Positions 52,684-61,726 are shown, counted from the stretch's first letter. The stretch is DNA of 64,000 nucleotides from Chlorobiota bacterium (GCA_016710285.1 JADJXR010000001.1:3226501-3290500); one strand, 5' to 3'. Notes: a model not told the origin generated them from the letters alone. Made by a program: numbers and translations.

Positions 52684-53565
52684 TCACCCCACACTCTCTG
52701 CATCTTTTTTTCGGAATTGCTCCAAGTTGTCGGGGCCAAGCTCTTGCAGCGTGTAGCGTTGGGGATAGGTGCGGTTGCGGCGGTGGTGGAAGAAAAGCGG
52801 CTTCTTCCGGGCAGGAAGAAGATACCGGACGATGCGCCCACGCAGCCACAAACTGAAGACGGCAATCCGGCGCATCAACGGCGCTGGTTTCGGGAACCCG
52901 AAGGCTTCCAACATCGCGTCGTCCAGCATGGCATACACCCCCCGGTGGACCAACGGCTTGGCAAACCGTGGGAACCACGCCGCGAACAGGTCGCGGGTGG
53001 CCTCGCCAATCTTCCGGTTGGTTTCAGCAAACCGGAAATGCTTCTGCTCATACTGGCGGCTGAACTGCTCGAACGCCTCGAACGTTTCCGGTATCTCCTT
53101 AATCCCCATCCGCTTCCCAACCTCGCGCCAGAAATAAAAACTGGCAAGCTCCTCGGTTCGGCTCATGGCTCGCCAACCAAAACGGCGCATCCAGCGGATC
53201 GGCTCGTAGATGAAGGTGGAAAGGACGTACAGGTAATCATCGTTGCCAATGTTGAAATGGCCGTGGATGCGGTTCATCCGTTTCAAGGCCTCCAGCCCAC
53301 GCCCGCTTTCGTATCCATGCTCGCTTATTTCGGCCACGATGATGGCGGTGTCGTCGTAGCGTTTCTGGGGGGCGCGAAGGAAGTTCCCGGTCCTTGCCAG
53401 CAGCCCAGAAATCGTGGGGACGCAGTACGTTCGGTACAGGGCCACCTCCAGCGCGCGCGTGGTGTCCCAGGAGAATTCGTACCCGGTGGTTAAATGGTAG
53501 ATCGCTTGGTGGTCGCGCACCGGGTCCATTGCCTCAATCCGGCGCAGAATGTCGAACCGTCCCAT
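52684..53565 (-). CDS. Oxygenase MpaB family protein (DUF2236)
   Basis: 293 residues from MGRFDILRRIEAMDPVRDHQAIYHLTTGYEF. The family markers include AEISEHGYESGRGLEALKRMNRIHGHFNIGNDDYLYVLSTFIYEPIRW, GWRAMSRTEELASFYFWREVGKRMGI and FRFAETNR. Members are haem-type oxygenases such as MpaB or latex-clearing-like proteins; the substrate is unknown. A central FEAFEQFSRQYEQ stretch and a C-terminal pair of hydrophobic helices complete the fold. It is downstream of sucC on the minus strand, past a terminator. Confidence 0.85.
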   Translation of the reverse strand: MGRFDILRRIEAMDPVRDHQAIYHLTTGYEFSWDTTRALEVALYRTYCVPTISGLLARTGNFLRAPQKRYDDTAIIVAEISEHGYESGRGLEALKRMNRIHGHFNIGNDDYLYVLSTFIYEPIRWMRRFGWRAMSRTEELASFYFWREVGKRMGIKEIPETFEAFEQFSRQYEQKHFRFAETNRKIGEATRDLFAAWFPRFAKPLVHRGVYAMLDDAMLEAFGFPKPAPLMRRIAVFSLWLRGRIVRYLLPARKKPLFFHHRRNRTYPQRYTLQELGPDNLEQFRKKDAESVG

Positions 53566-53653
53566 GGGAAATGCCTTCTTTCTTGGATTGTGAATGCTGC
53601 TGGTTTCCTGCCTGTGGGTACGCAGTTGCTGCGGGCTTGGATTGTGTGCCCCC

Positions 53654-53695
53654 AAAAATAAAGCAGGCGAAACAGCGTGCTGCCGTTTCGCCTGC
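53654..53695 (-). terminator. Rho-independent terminator after sucC
   Basis: On the minus strand GCAGGCGAAAC pairs with GTTTCGCCTGC and is followed by TTTATTTTT. It lies 45 bp after the sucC stop. Confidence 0.88.
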
Positions 53696-53739
53696 CAGTA
53701 AGGTTTTTCTTGGTTGCCGCAAAAAGCGATCAAGATGAT

Positions 53740-55272
53740 TTAGATGTCGTCGTCGTCGTCGCCGAACAGCGAGTCAATGTTGTCAACGTCGTCGTCCAAT
53801 TCTTCTTCGTCGAAATCGGCAAAGTTCATTGCGTCTGGGTCCTCGATCTCTTCAACGTCCACTTCTTCCATCGAGCGTGTGTAGCTGTCCTCTTCCTCCT
53901 CTTCGTTGTTGTCGTCGTCGCTGAAATCCATATCATCGTCGTCATCCAAGCGGCGGATGACCGATGCCGATGCCATTGCTGCGCTCATAACGGTTGATCC
54001 CTCCTTGATCCCAACGGTTGTTGTTGCTGCTGCGGCCTCTAACGCCTCGGTCACTTTTTGGGCGGCTTCAAGGAGCGTTCCGGCAACCGAGAAGTTGAGT
54101 GGTGAGTTCAGTAAGATTTGGCGCGCTTCTTCGGCGTTGGTCCCGTCCAGCCGGACGATCACCGGGACGTTCACCGCCACCGTTTCCATTGCTTGGATGA
54201 TGCCGTTGGCAACGCGGTCGCAGCGGACAATTCCGCCGAAGATGTTAATCAACACGGCCTTTACGTTCGGGTCGCTCATCATCACCCGGAAGGCGTTGGC
54301 AACGCGGTCCACGCTTGCGCCGCCGCCAACGTCCAGGAAGTTCGCCGGTTCGCCGCCGGCAAGTTTGATGATGTCCATGGTGGCCATTGCCAACCCCGCG
54401 CCGTTGACCATGCAGCCAACGTTCCCGTCCAGCTTGATGTAGTTCAGGTCGTACTTCCCGGCCTCAACCTCCAGCGGGTCCTCCTCCGACTCATCACGCA
54501 TGGCGGCGATATCCTTGTGGCGATACAAGGCATTGTCGTCAATGCTCACTTTTGCGTCCACGGCAATGATCTTGTCGTCGGGGGTCAGCACCATCGGGTT
54601 CACCTCCACCATCGAGGCATCAATGCTCAGGTAGGCGTTGTACAACGCGGTGATGAAGCTGATGAACTGCTTCTGCGCCGCGCCGTTAAGCCCCAACCCA
54701 AACGCCAACCGGCGGGCCTGGAACCCTTGCACCCCTTGCCCTGGCTCGATGTATTCTTTGATAATTTTCTCCGGCGTTTCTTCGGCCACCTTCTCAATCT
54801 CAACACCCCCTTCGGTGGAGACCATGATGATGTTCTTTCCGGTCCCGCGGTCCATCAGGATCGAGCAGTAGAACTCCTTGGCGATGTCCACACCGTTGGC
54901 CACCAGCATCCGGTTGATGATCTTCCCCTGCGGGCCGGTTTGCAGCGTGACCAACTTCTGGCCAAGCATCCGGCGGGAGATTTCATAGACCTCATGGAGC
55001 GGGTTCCCTTCGGTTGCCGGCAGAACTTTTACGCCGCGCAGCTCCTTCAGGTTGTACATCACCGGCTCGTTGGTCTCTGGGTTGTGGATCACCCCTTTGC
55101 CACGCCCGCCAGCGTGGATCTGTGCTTTCAGGATCAGCAATTCCGCTCCGTCCTGAAGCGCGTAGTAGGCATTCTCCACCGCCTGCTCGGGCGAGTAGGA
55201 AACGCGCCCGGTTTGCACCGGAACGCCATACTTGCCAAGCAGTTCCTTGGCCTGATGCTCGTGAAGATTCAT
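53740..55272 (-). CDS. sucC: Succinyl-CoA synthetase beta subunit with acidic C-terminal tail
   Basis: Couples succinyl-CoA cleavage to nucleotide triphosphate formation in the TCA cycle. 510 residues, against about 390 normally. The ATP-grasp part runs MNLHEHQAKELLGKYGVPV, KAQIHAGGRGKGVI, EVNPMVL and ANFLDVGGGAS, to NVKAVLINIFGGIVRCDRVA near 350. The normal end is at about 413 (AGTLLEAAQKVTEAL). About 97 further residues follow, from 440 onward almost all Asp/Glu with Asn, Ser and Met (LDDDDDMDFSDDDNNEEEEE), ending SLFGDDDDDI. No frameshift is seen. sucD is not in the window. Confidence 0.92.
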   Translation of the reverse strand: MNLHEHQAKELLGKYGVPVQTGRVSYSPEQAVENAYYALQDGAELLILKAQIHAGGRGKGVIHNPETNEPVMYNLKELRGVKVLPATEGNPLHEVYEISRRMLGQKLVTLQTGPQGKIINRMLVANGVDIAKEFYCSILMDRGTGKNIIMVSTEGGVEIEKVAEETPEKIIKEYIEPGQGVQGFQARRLAFGLGLNGAAQKQFISFITALYNAYLSIDASMVEVNPMVLTPDDKIIAVDAKVSIDDNALYRHKDIAAMRDESEEDPLEVEAGKYDLNYIKLDGNVGCMVNGAGLAMATMDIIKLAGGEPANFLDVGGGASVDRVANAFRVMMSDPNVKAVLINIFGGIVRCDRVANGIIQAMETVAVNVPVIVRLDGTNAEEARQILLNSPLNFSVAGTLLEAAQKVTEALEAAAATTTVGIKEGSTVMSAAMASASVIRRLDDDDDMDFSDDDNNEEEEEDSYTRSMEEVDVEEIEDPDAMNFADFDEEELDDDVDNIDSLFGDDDDDI

Positions 55273-55414
55273 TGGTTAAAAAGCTGAGTGTATTTGAGTT
55301 TGCTTGTTGATTGCTGTGTCCGTTGCAGAACCCCTGCCCACCCCGTTCCCACGTTGCAAGGCTTTGCAGGGAAGGGCCGCCGCCGTTGCCAATTGGCTGG
55401 CATTTTCTGCGTGG

Positions 55415-55422
55415 CAAAAATA
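55415..55422 (-). promoter_or_regulatory. Candidate -7 box for sucC
   Basis: TATTTTTG on the minus strand, about 145 bp before the sucC start, matches TAnnTTTG. The 332-bp region 55273-55604 otherwise holds only the SNase terminator and no gene. Confidence 0.35.
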
Positions 55423-55513
55423 GCAAAAGTTCATCCCCACCATGAATCTGGGGTGCAGGGTGGCAAGGTGAGAAACTGAAACGTTACAGAGCCAGAACCC
55501 CAGCTAAACAGTA

Positions 55514-55535
55514 GGAAAACCTTGCCAAAGCAAGG
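55514..55535 (-). terminator. Terminator after the SNase-like gene
   Basis: CCTTGC and GCAAGG pair around a four-base loop; on the minus strand TTTTCC follows. The stem is short. Confidence 0.55.
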
Positions 55536-55604
55536 GGATGGCCCTTCATGGTACCAAAGCAATAAAAGGGAATCACATACCCCATTGCCCGCCCATGCCA
55601 TGCA

Positions 55605-56417
55605 TCACGCCCACTTCAGCCCAAGCGTTGTTTGCGCTTTCTTCAGGTCCCGTTTGTCAATGAACAGGCGGTTTTCTGGAAGGATCGTGAAGTAGTCCTC
55701 CGGCAAATGCAGCCGCCCGGTGGAGATGTCGGCGCAGTGGCGTTTGGGGCCGTTGGATTTCTTCGATGCCGTGTCAACAAGATTCCGGAACTCATACCCC
55801 GCCAGCAGCAACGGATCCGCCCACATTCCCAATTCCTTCTTCCGCGCTTTGGCCACCGCTTTTTGCAGCTTGATGATGTCGTCCCGCTTCGGAAGGTTCG
55901 GGTAGATCAAGTAGTTCACCACCCAACCCTGCTCGGCCAGCATCAAGTTGAACGTCTTCCGCTTGGCCGCGATGTTCTCCATTGGTGCCACGTAGGCCAG
56001 CAGCCGCTGGAACCGGTCGAACGGCTCGCTTCCGATGGTGATGTGAACTTTGGCGCGGTACCGCTCCTTCTCCGGGTCGAACTGCAAAAGCTCCTTCGCT
56101 AACGCGTCGTAAGCATCGCGCGATTTCTTGCCCCACTCCATCTGCCGCGTCCCCGCGTTGCCTTCCAGTTTGGGGGATAGATAGTCCCGAAGTTGAGGCG
56201 TAAAAACCTCGGGCCGATTGGCCAGCAGCCCCGCCAGCGCGGCATCCTGGCGCGATGGCTTCCGGTTGCCGGGGTAGTGGACCTCGGGCGCGTCCACGTT
56301 TACCATTCGGATGTTCAGCGCCACGGTTGGTGTGTCGCCGTCGGTTGGTGTGCCGCCCCAGCGTGCGGCCCCCAGGTGCTCGCGGTCAAGTGATTCAACA
56401 GTGATGTTCAGTGGCAT
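55605..56417 (-). CDS. SNase-like (thermonuclease) domain protein
   Basis: 270 residues. IRMVNVDAPEVHYPG matches the nuclease loop of staphylococcal nuclease-type domains (with the Asp of the metal site). RLLAYVAPMEN is the strand after it, NLMLAEQGWVVNYLIYPN the helix and strand, and AKARKKELGMWADP the last helix. Inserts between these elements make it longer than a bare SNase domain. No signal peptide is present. The last 60 residues (ADISTGRLHLPEDYFTILPENR) are of unknown type. Confidence 0.75.
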   Translation of the reverse strand: MPLNITVESLDREHLGAARWGGTPTDGDTPTVALNIRMVNVDAPEVHYPGNRKPSRQDAALAGLLANRPEVFTPQLRDYLSPKLEGNAGTRQMEWGKKSRDAYDALAKELLQFDPEKERYRAKVHITIGSEPFDRFQRLLAYVAPMENIAAKRKTFNLMLAEQGWVVNYLIYPNLPKRDDIIKLQKAVAKARKKELGMWADPLLLAGYEFRNLVDTASKKSNGPKRHCADISTGRLHLPEDYFTILPENRLFIDKRDLKKAQTTLGLKWA

Positions 56418-56541
56418 GGCGAAACCTCTTGCAAGTATGGTGAAGCCGAACGGTGCCGTCCGGCAAAGGAAGTTGCAGCGAATGATTCAAGCCACATCGG
56501 GGGCCTGCCCAAGCCGGTGAACAAGCCCCGCACGCCACCCG

Positions 56542-57033
56542 TTACCGCAGCCGTGCCGAGAACGTTCCACCTTTGATTTCGAAGGTGTTGGCGGCGTTCT
56601 TCGTGTCGGTCAAGGTTGCGGCAAAGGTTCCATCCACGATGCTGCCGTTGCTGGCGGTCAGCGTCACGGTGCAGTGGCCTTTCAGCGGCTCGCAGATGGT
56701 GGTGGTGGTGTCGGTCCCGCTGATTTGGATGTAGGTGATGCTGATCTCAGGATCCTTGAACGTTACCGGGAAGGACCCGTTGTCAATGTCGTGGGTGAAG
56801 GAAAGGGTCATGGTGCGTGTGGGGTTGCCGGTGGTTGTGCCGCCGAACCGCCCCAGCTTTGTTCCGGGGTCGTAGCTGGCAATTGCCGGCTGCATCGTGA
56901 AGGTGACTTCGGTCCCGTTAATCTTCGCGGTCAATTCATTCCCCGAACCAACGTCGGGACCGGTGGAGTTATCGGCGCACGCCGAAAGAAGAAACGCAAG
57001 CCCCAAAAGGCTGAAAAGTGCAGAACGGATCAT
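56542..57033 (-). CDS. Lipoprotein, DUF6252-like
   Basis: 163 residues with a lipoprotein signal MIRSALFSLLGLAFLLSAC (lipidated Cys19). The mature part is beta-rich: LTAKINGTEVTF, RTMTLSFTHDIDNGSFPVTFKD, ITYIQISGTDTTT, HCTVTLTASNGSIVDGTFAATLTD, ANTFEIKGGTFSARLR. This layout is typical of small FCB surface lipoproteins related to DUF6252. The function is unknown. The ATG of MIRSAL is used rather than a start 54 bp upstream, because the signal peptide then begins properly. Confidence 0.75.
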   Translation of the reverse strand: MIRSALFSLLGLAFLLSACADNSTGPDVGSGNELTAKINGTEVTFTMQPAIASYDPGTKLGRFGGTTTGNPTRTMTLSFTHDIDNGSFPVTFKDPEISITYIQISGTDTTTTICEPLKGHCTVTLTASNGSIVDGTFAATLTDTKNAANTFEIKGGTFSARLR

Positions 57034-57111
57034 GGATGGTTGGATACTTGACGATGATTTGGATACGGGCGCAGCGCAACGCGCCAACGCAATGGATTAT
57101 CCTGTGAGTAT

Positions 57112-57387
57112 TGCGAAGTCGGGGTAGCGGCCCCGATTTTTATCGGGGCCGAGTCAGATGGCGCCGAAGGCTAAAGACCTTTTATTAACCCCGACGGAGG
57201 TCGGGGCGGCTACCTCTGCGGTGCTCATCCCGACGAAGTCGGGGTAGCGGCCCCGATCTTTATCGGGGCCCTGCCGAAGGCCGAAGATGACACCGAAGGC
57301 TAAAGACCTTTTATTAACCCCGACGGAGGTCGGGGCGGCTACCTTTTATCAATCCCGCCGAAGGTCGGGGCGGCGGCCCCGACTCCA
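57112..57387. repeat. Palindromic mosaic repeats before the GT2 gene
   Basis: Two GAAGTCGGGGTAGCGGCCCC units 120 bp apart (57116 and 57236), each followed by CCCCGAT..ATCGGGG and a GGCTAAAGACCTTTTATTAA module. A CCCCGACGGAGGTCGGGGCG arm and a final CCGCCGAAGGTCGGGGCGGC lead to the 3' end of the glycosyltransferase gene. Confidence 0.85.
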
Positions 57388-58215
57388 TCACCGGATTTGC
57401 TCCCACTCCTTTGCAACGGCTTTGCCGGAGAAGATCACCGATAACGCGTTCAGGGTCCATTCCCACAACACGCGAAGATAGCCGTAGCGGCGGAAACGGC
57501 GAGGGGATTCATGCACCATCAACTCCGCGCGGTGGCCAATGGTTCCCAGCCGCCTCAGCCGTTTGTACAGGTCGAAGTCCTCGCCCGCAACCATGGCGTT
57601 GTCGTAGCCGCCGGCGGTTAGGAACGCTTCGCGGTAGATCACCTGGCACTCCCCGCGCCCCATTCCCAGGCCGATCAGGTTCAAGAAATGAACGTAGCGG
57701 TTGAAGAATCCATGGAACAGCCGGTCGCTTAGCCGGCGTTCCTCCGGGGCAATCTCCACCGGGCAGGCGTAGGCCACGCAGCGGTTGCTGGCCGATGCAT
57801 CCCCAGCAAGCTGCCGCAGCGTTCGCAAAAATTCCTGCGGGTTTTTGGGGACCGTGTCGGCGTTGATAAACACCAGCAGGTTCCCCCGCGCGCACGCCGC
57901 GCCGCGGTTGCGCCCTTCGGCAATGGTTTGGCGGCGTGGCTCGGTGTGGCGGGCAATAGCGTCGGCGTGCTGTTCGGCAATCTGCGGGGTTGCGTCGCTG
58001 CTGCCGCCGTCGCTGACGATCAGCTCCATCCCGTAGCGTTGGCGCAGTTCGGGGGGGAAGCAGGCAAGCGTCCGTTCAATCAACTTCTCCTCGTTCAACG
58101 CCGGGATGATGATGCTGATGAACGGCCCAGCAACGGCAGAATCCGCGCCCCGGGTTGCGGCGCGCGCTGGCGTTTCGGTTTGGAGTGCTTCGTGAACTGC
58201 GTCGTTGGTCGGCAT
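57388..58215 (-). CDS. Glycosyltransferase family 2
   Basis: 275 residues from MPTNDAVHEA. The GT-A core shows ISIIIPALNEEKLIERTL, LIVSDGGSSDATPQIAEQHAD, GNLLVFINADTVPKNPQEF (DxD-like position), QVIYREAFLTAGGYDNAMVAGEDFDLYKRL and a C-terminal amphipathic helix with LWEWTLNALSVIFSGK. The acceptor is unknown; such proteins make mannosyl or polysaccharide links. The stop is in the last bases of the repeat region. No other sugar gene is near. Confidence 0.88.
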   Translation of the reverse strand: MPTNDAVHEALQTETPARAATRGADSAVAGPFISIIIPALNEEKLIERTLACFPPELRQRYGMELIVSDGGSSDATPQIAEQHADAIARHTEPRRQTIAEGRNRGAACARGNLLVFINADTVPKNPQEFLRTLRQLAGDASASNRCVAYACPVEIAPEERRLSDRLFHGFFNRYVHFLNLIGLGMGRGECQVIYREAFLTAGGYDNAMVAGEDFDLYKRLRRLGTIGHRAELMVHESPRRFRRYGYLRVLWEWTLNALSVIFSGKAVAKEWEQIR

Positions 58216-58360
58216 CGGTTCGGCGTTGGGAAAAGAACAGGAAGGGGGGAATCGCTCCCCGGACGAATCGGAAGGGGAGGGCAACTTCTCCGGCGGCAAG
58301 CAACATACCTTCCCGGCATCAGCCAAGCAAGCCGTAACTTGCGCCACGTTGTGCGGTGGT

Positions 58361-59370
58361 TGTCCCGACGAAGTCGGGGTAGCGGCCCCGACCTCCGTCG
58401 GGATTGATAACAGGTCTTTAGCCTGCCCAGTCAGATGCCGCCGAAGGCTGAGAACCGAAGATGCCGCCGAAGGCTAAAGACCTTCGGCTACCCTTTTCGG
58501 TGGTTGTCCCGACGAAGTCGGGTAGGGCTTCCGACCTCCGTCGGGATTGATAACAGGTCTTTAGCCTGCCCAGTCAGATGCCGCCGAAGGCTGAGAACCG
58601 AAGATGGCGCCGAAGGCTAAAGACCTTCGGCTACCCTTTGCGGTGGTTGTCCCGACGAAGTCGGGGTAGCGGCCCCGACCTCCGTCGGGATTGATAACAG
58701 GTCTTTAGCCTGCCCAGTCAGATGCCGCCGAAGGCTGAGAACCGAAGATGCCGCCGAAGGCTAAAGACCTTCGGCTACCCTTTGCGGTGGTTGTCCCGAC
58801 GAAGTCGGGGTAGCGGCCCCGACCTCCGTCGGGATTGATAACAGGTCTTTAGCCTGCCCAGTCAGATGCCGCCGAAAGCTGAGAACCGAAGATGGCGCCG
58901 AAGGCTAAAGACCTTCGGCTACCCTTTTCGGTGGTTGTCCCGACGAAGTCGGGGTAGCGGCCCCGACCTCCGTCGGGATTGATAACAGGTCTTTAGCCTG
59001 CCCAGTCAGATGCCGCCGAAGGCTAAAGACCTTCGGCTACCCTTTTCGGTGGTTGTCCCGACGAAGTCGGGGTAGCGGCCCCGACCTCCGTCGGGATTGA
59101 TAACAGGTCTTTAGCCTGCCCAGTCAGATGCCGCCGAAGGCTGAGAACCGAAGATGCCGCCGAAGGCTAAAGACCTTCGGCTACCCTTTGCGGTGGTTGT
59201 CCCGACGAAGTCGGGGTAGCGGCCCCGACCTCCGTCGGGATTGATAACAGGTCTTTAGCCTGCCCAGTCAGATGCCGCCGAAGGCTGAGAACCGAAGATG
59301 CCGCCGAAGGCTAAAGACCTTCGGCTACCCTTTGCGGTGGTTGTCCCGACGAAGTCGGGGCGGCTACCTC
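58361..59370. repeat. Palindromic mosaic tandem array, about seven 144-bp units
   Basis: TGTCCCGACGAAGTCGG begins at 58361, 58505, 58648, 58792, 58936, 59054, 59198 and 59342. Steps are 144, 143, 144, 144, 118, 144 and 144 bp. The unit is CCCGAC...GTCGGGG, CCCCGACCTCCGTCGGG, ATTGATAACAGGTCTTTAGC, CAGTCAGATGCCGCCGAAGG, CTGAGAACCGAAGATG(C/G)C, GGCTAAAGACCTTCGGCTAC. The 118-bp unit lacks the CTGAGAACCGAAGATG module. It ends 20 bp before the Sir2 ATG. Confidence 0.92.
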
Positions 59371-59391
59371 TTATCAAACTCTCAACACACC

Positions 59392-60135
59392 ATGAAACTA
59401 TCAAACACCCTGTTGCAACGCCTGGCCAACGCTCGGTTGGTGGTGGTGTTTACTGGCGCTGGGGTCAGCGCCGAAAGTGGTATCTCCACCTTCCGCTCGC
59501 CGGATGGATTGTGGGCCAAATTTAGCCCGCAGGAGCTTGCCAACGTGGATGCGTTTTTGCGCAACCCGCAGCTTGTCTGGGCCTGGTACCAAGCGCGCCG
59601 GCAGGCGATGATGGAGGCCCAACCCAACGCCGGGCACCATGCCATTGCCATGCTGGAAACGCTGGTCCCGAAGGTGGTGGTGATTACCCAAAACATTGAT
59701 GGGCTTCACGCCCGCGCCGGGTCCACCGATGTGATCGAGCTGCACGGAAGCGCGCTCCGCAATTTCTGCATCCAATGCCGCCGCCGCTACGATGGCCCCG
59801 AATTCCTCACCCGGGAAGAAGTCCCGCAATGCCAGTGCGGCGGGTTCATCCGCCCCGATGTTGTTTGGTTTGGCGAGATGCTTCCGGTCCAAGCGGTGGA
59901 ACGCGCCTGGGACCTTGCCACGCAAGCCAACGTCCTGTTCTCGATTGGGACGTCGTCGCTGGTGTGGCCGGCGGCGGAGCTTCCGTTTGTGGCGTTGGAG
60001 CATGGGGGATATGTGGTGGAGATCAACACCGAGGAAACCCCGCTGACCCCCAAAGCCCACGAACACCTCCCGTTCCCCAGCGGAACCGTGATGCCGAACA
60101 TTGTGGAGATGATGAAGGAGGGGGGGGGAGGTTGA
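59392..60135 (+). CDS. cobB: Sir2-family NAD-dependent protein deacylase
   Basis: 247 residues from the ATG at 59392, directly after the repeat array; the in-frame extension into the array is not used. NAD and catalytic motifs: VVVFTGAGVSAESGISTFRSPDGLW, ITQNIDGLHARAG, ELHGSALRNFCIQC (catalytic His), and the zinc ligands CIQCRRRYDG...CQCGG. VWFGEMLP and GTSSLVWPAAELP complete it. It removes acetyl or other acyl groups from Lys. Its mRNA leader is made of repeats. Its C-terminus ends in a Gly run. Confidence 0.92.
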   Translation: MKLSNTLLQRLANARLVVVFTGAGVSAESGISTFRSPDGLWAKFSPQELANVDAFLRNPQLVWAWYQARRQAMMEAQPNAGHHAIAMLETLVPKVVVITQNIDGLHARAGSTDVIELHGSALRNFCIQCRRRYDGPEFLTREEVPQCQCGGFIRPDVVWFGEMLPVQAVERAWDLATQANVLFSIGTSSLVWPAAELPFVALEHGGYVVEINTEETPLTPKAHEHLPFPSGTVMPNIVEMMKEGGGG

Positions 60136-60437
60136 GTAGGTGAGGGGTGGCTACCCGCAAAAATTCCCGAAGCGTTCCCCCTCCTTCGCCCTGAAGGGGC
60201 ATTCTATCACAGCCCAGGGCAACGCCCTGGGAATCGTTACCCGTGCGGTGGTTGTCCCGACGAAGTCGGGGTAGCGGCCCCGATCTTTATCGGGGCCCAG
60301 TGACCGAAGATGGCGCCGAAGGCTAAAGACCTTCGGCTACCCTTTGCGGTGCTCATCCCGACGAAGTCGGGGTAGCGGCCCCGATCTTTATCGGGGCCCA
60401 GTGATCGAAGATGGCGCCGAAGGCTAAAGACCTTTTA
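60136..60437. repeat. Palindromic repeats between Sir2 and hsdS genes
   Basis: First a block CGAAGCGTTCCCCC, CGCCCTGAAGGGGCATTCTA and GGGCAACGCCC (60166-60235), of the type seen inverted at about 52600-52670. Then two CCCGACGAAGTCGGGGTAGC units 102 bp apart (60255 and 60357), each with CCCCGATCTTTATCGGGG and GGCGCCGAAGGCTAAAGACC. The last module lies at the hsdS stop. Confidence 0.85.
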
Positions 60438-61726
60438 TCAATCCCGATTCATCGGGACGGCTACCTCTGTTCGTGCGGCCTCCGGAAATGTCAACAACCG
60501 GTCGCGGTAGTATTCGTATTGCTTCTGGCGGGCGGCGATCTCTGCCGGCAAGCCAATCGAAAGGTCATTCACCAACGCGTCGAATTTGTCCAGGATGGAG
60601 ACGATCTCTTGTTGGACTTCCAAAGAAGGAATCGGGATGCGGATCTTTGACAGACTCTCCCCAGAAATTCGACGCACTTTGGTCCCAGTGATGTGTGGCT
60701 TCTTTTGCGATTGGAAAAGCTCTGTTTGAAAAAATAGGATACATACTTAGGGTTGATTGTGTGCCGGAAAATATACGCATCTGTGCTTACGGCCACAGCC
60801 TCATCACCCAGCCAAGCAACCGCTTTGGCCACAGCTTTGTCGTCCTCGCTTGTCGTCGCAATAACAAGATCACCAGCCTGAGCCTTTCGCAATCGTGCGG
60901 CAAATTCTGGATTGATAAACGATATCACTTCCTTCGCCCACGTACCGTAGTGCGTGTGAATTTGGCCGTAGTGAATACACCCTGAACCGGAATCAGTAAA
61001 GTCCGACTTTTGGATACCAGAACCGCGGACGAAGTTGCCAATCTCCCCCAACGTCCCCCACCTCACATCCTTACGCCCCTCAAAGCTGAGCAACTGGTCA
61101 CGGTAATACTGATACTGCTTCCGCCGTGCCACAAGCTCCGCCTGCAGATTCGCCTGAAGCTCACGCACAAGCTGGCTGAACGTATCCAACACCCGCACGA
61201 TTTCCTGTTGGATGGGGAGCGGGGGGAGGGGGATGCGGGTGTTCAAAAAACGCTTCTTGGAAATATTGAATCGCGTCACCCCGCTTGCGCTCAGCACTAT
61301 CTGCTGCCGAACCGCTTCGCTGCGGAAAAGGTATTTCGAAAAACCCGGCAACAGCAATCCATCATCGTTGAACCGATACCCAAAACAAAAACTGTTCAGA
61401 TAGATTGCTTCCGATGGGCGCTCAACAATCACCGACGACATCCCAACCTCACCTGGTGTTTCCGACGACCCAGTGAACAGCACATCCCCCATCATCACAG
61501 CGTTCTGCTTCTCCCCGGCTTCAACACGAACGAAGTCACTGGCTTCAAGATCAAGGGCAAGGTTGTTGAAGATGTTTTTGTAGGAAGCAAATCGCGCATT
61601 GCCGTTGCTGAAATCAGCCTTGCTTTTCCCCGTGAGGCCGGCATAGGTCGTGCCAACCTCCCCAAGCATTTTGAACTCCACCCCCTGCGGGCAAAGCTCG
61701 GCCACCATTTGTTCGATGTAGTTCAT
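60438..61726 (-). pseudogene. hsdS: Type I restriction specificity subunit, frameshifted
   Basis: Two target-recognition units, each followed by a conserved coiled-coil spacer. The first ends PLPIQQEIVRVLDTFSQLVR...RRKQYQYYRDQLLSFEG and the second SLEVQQEIVSILDKFDALVN...RQKQYEYYRDRLLTF. The first part runs from MNYIEQMVAEL at 61726. After VSYFFKQSFSNRKRSH near 60700 the frame fails; adding one A to the AAAA run (60703-60706 on plus) restores KKPHITGTKVRRISG. The final residues (EVAVPMNRD, stop) come from repeat sequence. No hsdM or hsdR is near. Confidence 0.85.

Noticed and set aside
53653..53660. TAnnTTTG box for the MpaB-like gene
   Set aside because: The word TATTTTTG on the minus strand is the T-run of the sucC terminator.
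54118..55287. 389-codon plus-strand ORF over sucC
   Set aside because: Antisense to sucC; rich in Val, His and Gln from reverse codons.
58361..59370. CRISPR array
   Set aside because: Spacing is 144 bp with palindromic modules and nearly identical units throughout. There are no distinct spacers and no cas genes.
60438..60677. Separate 79-residue protein
   Set aside because: It is the 3' part of hsdS, visible because of the one-base frame break.
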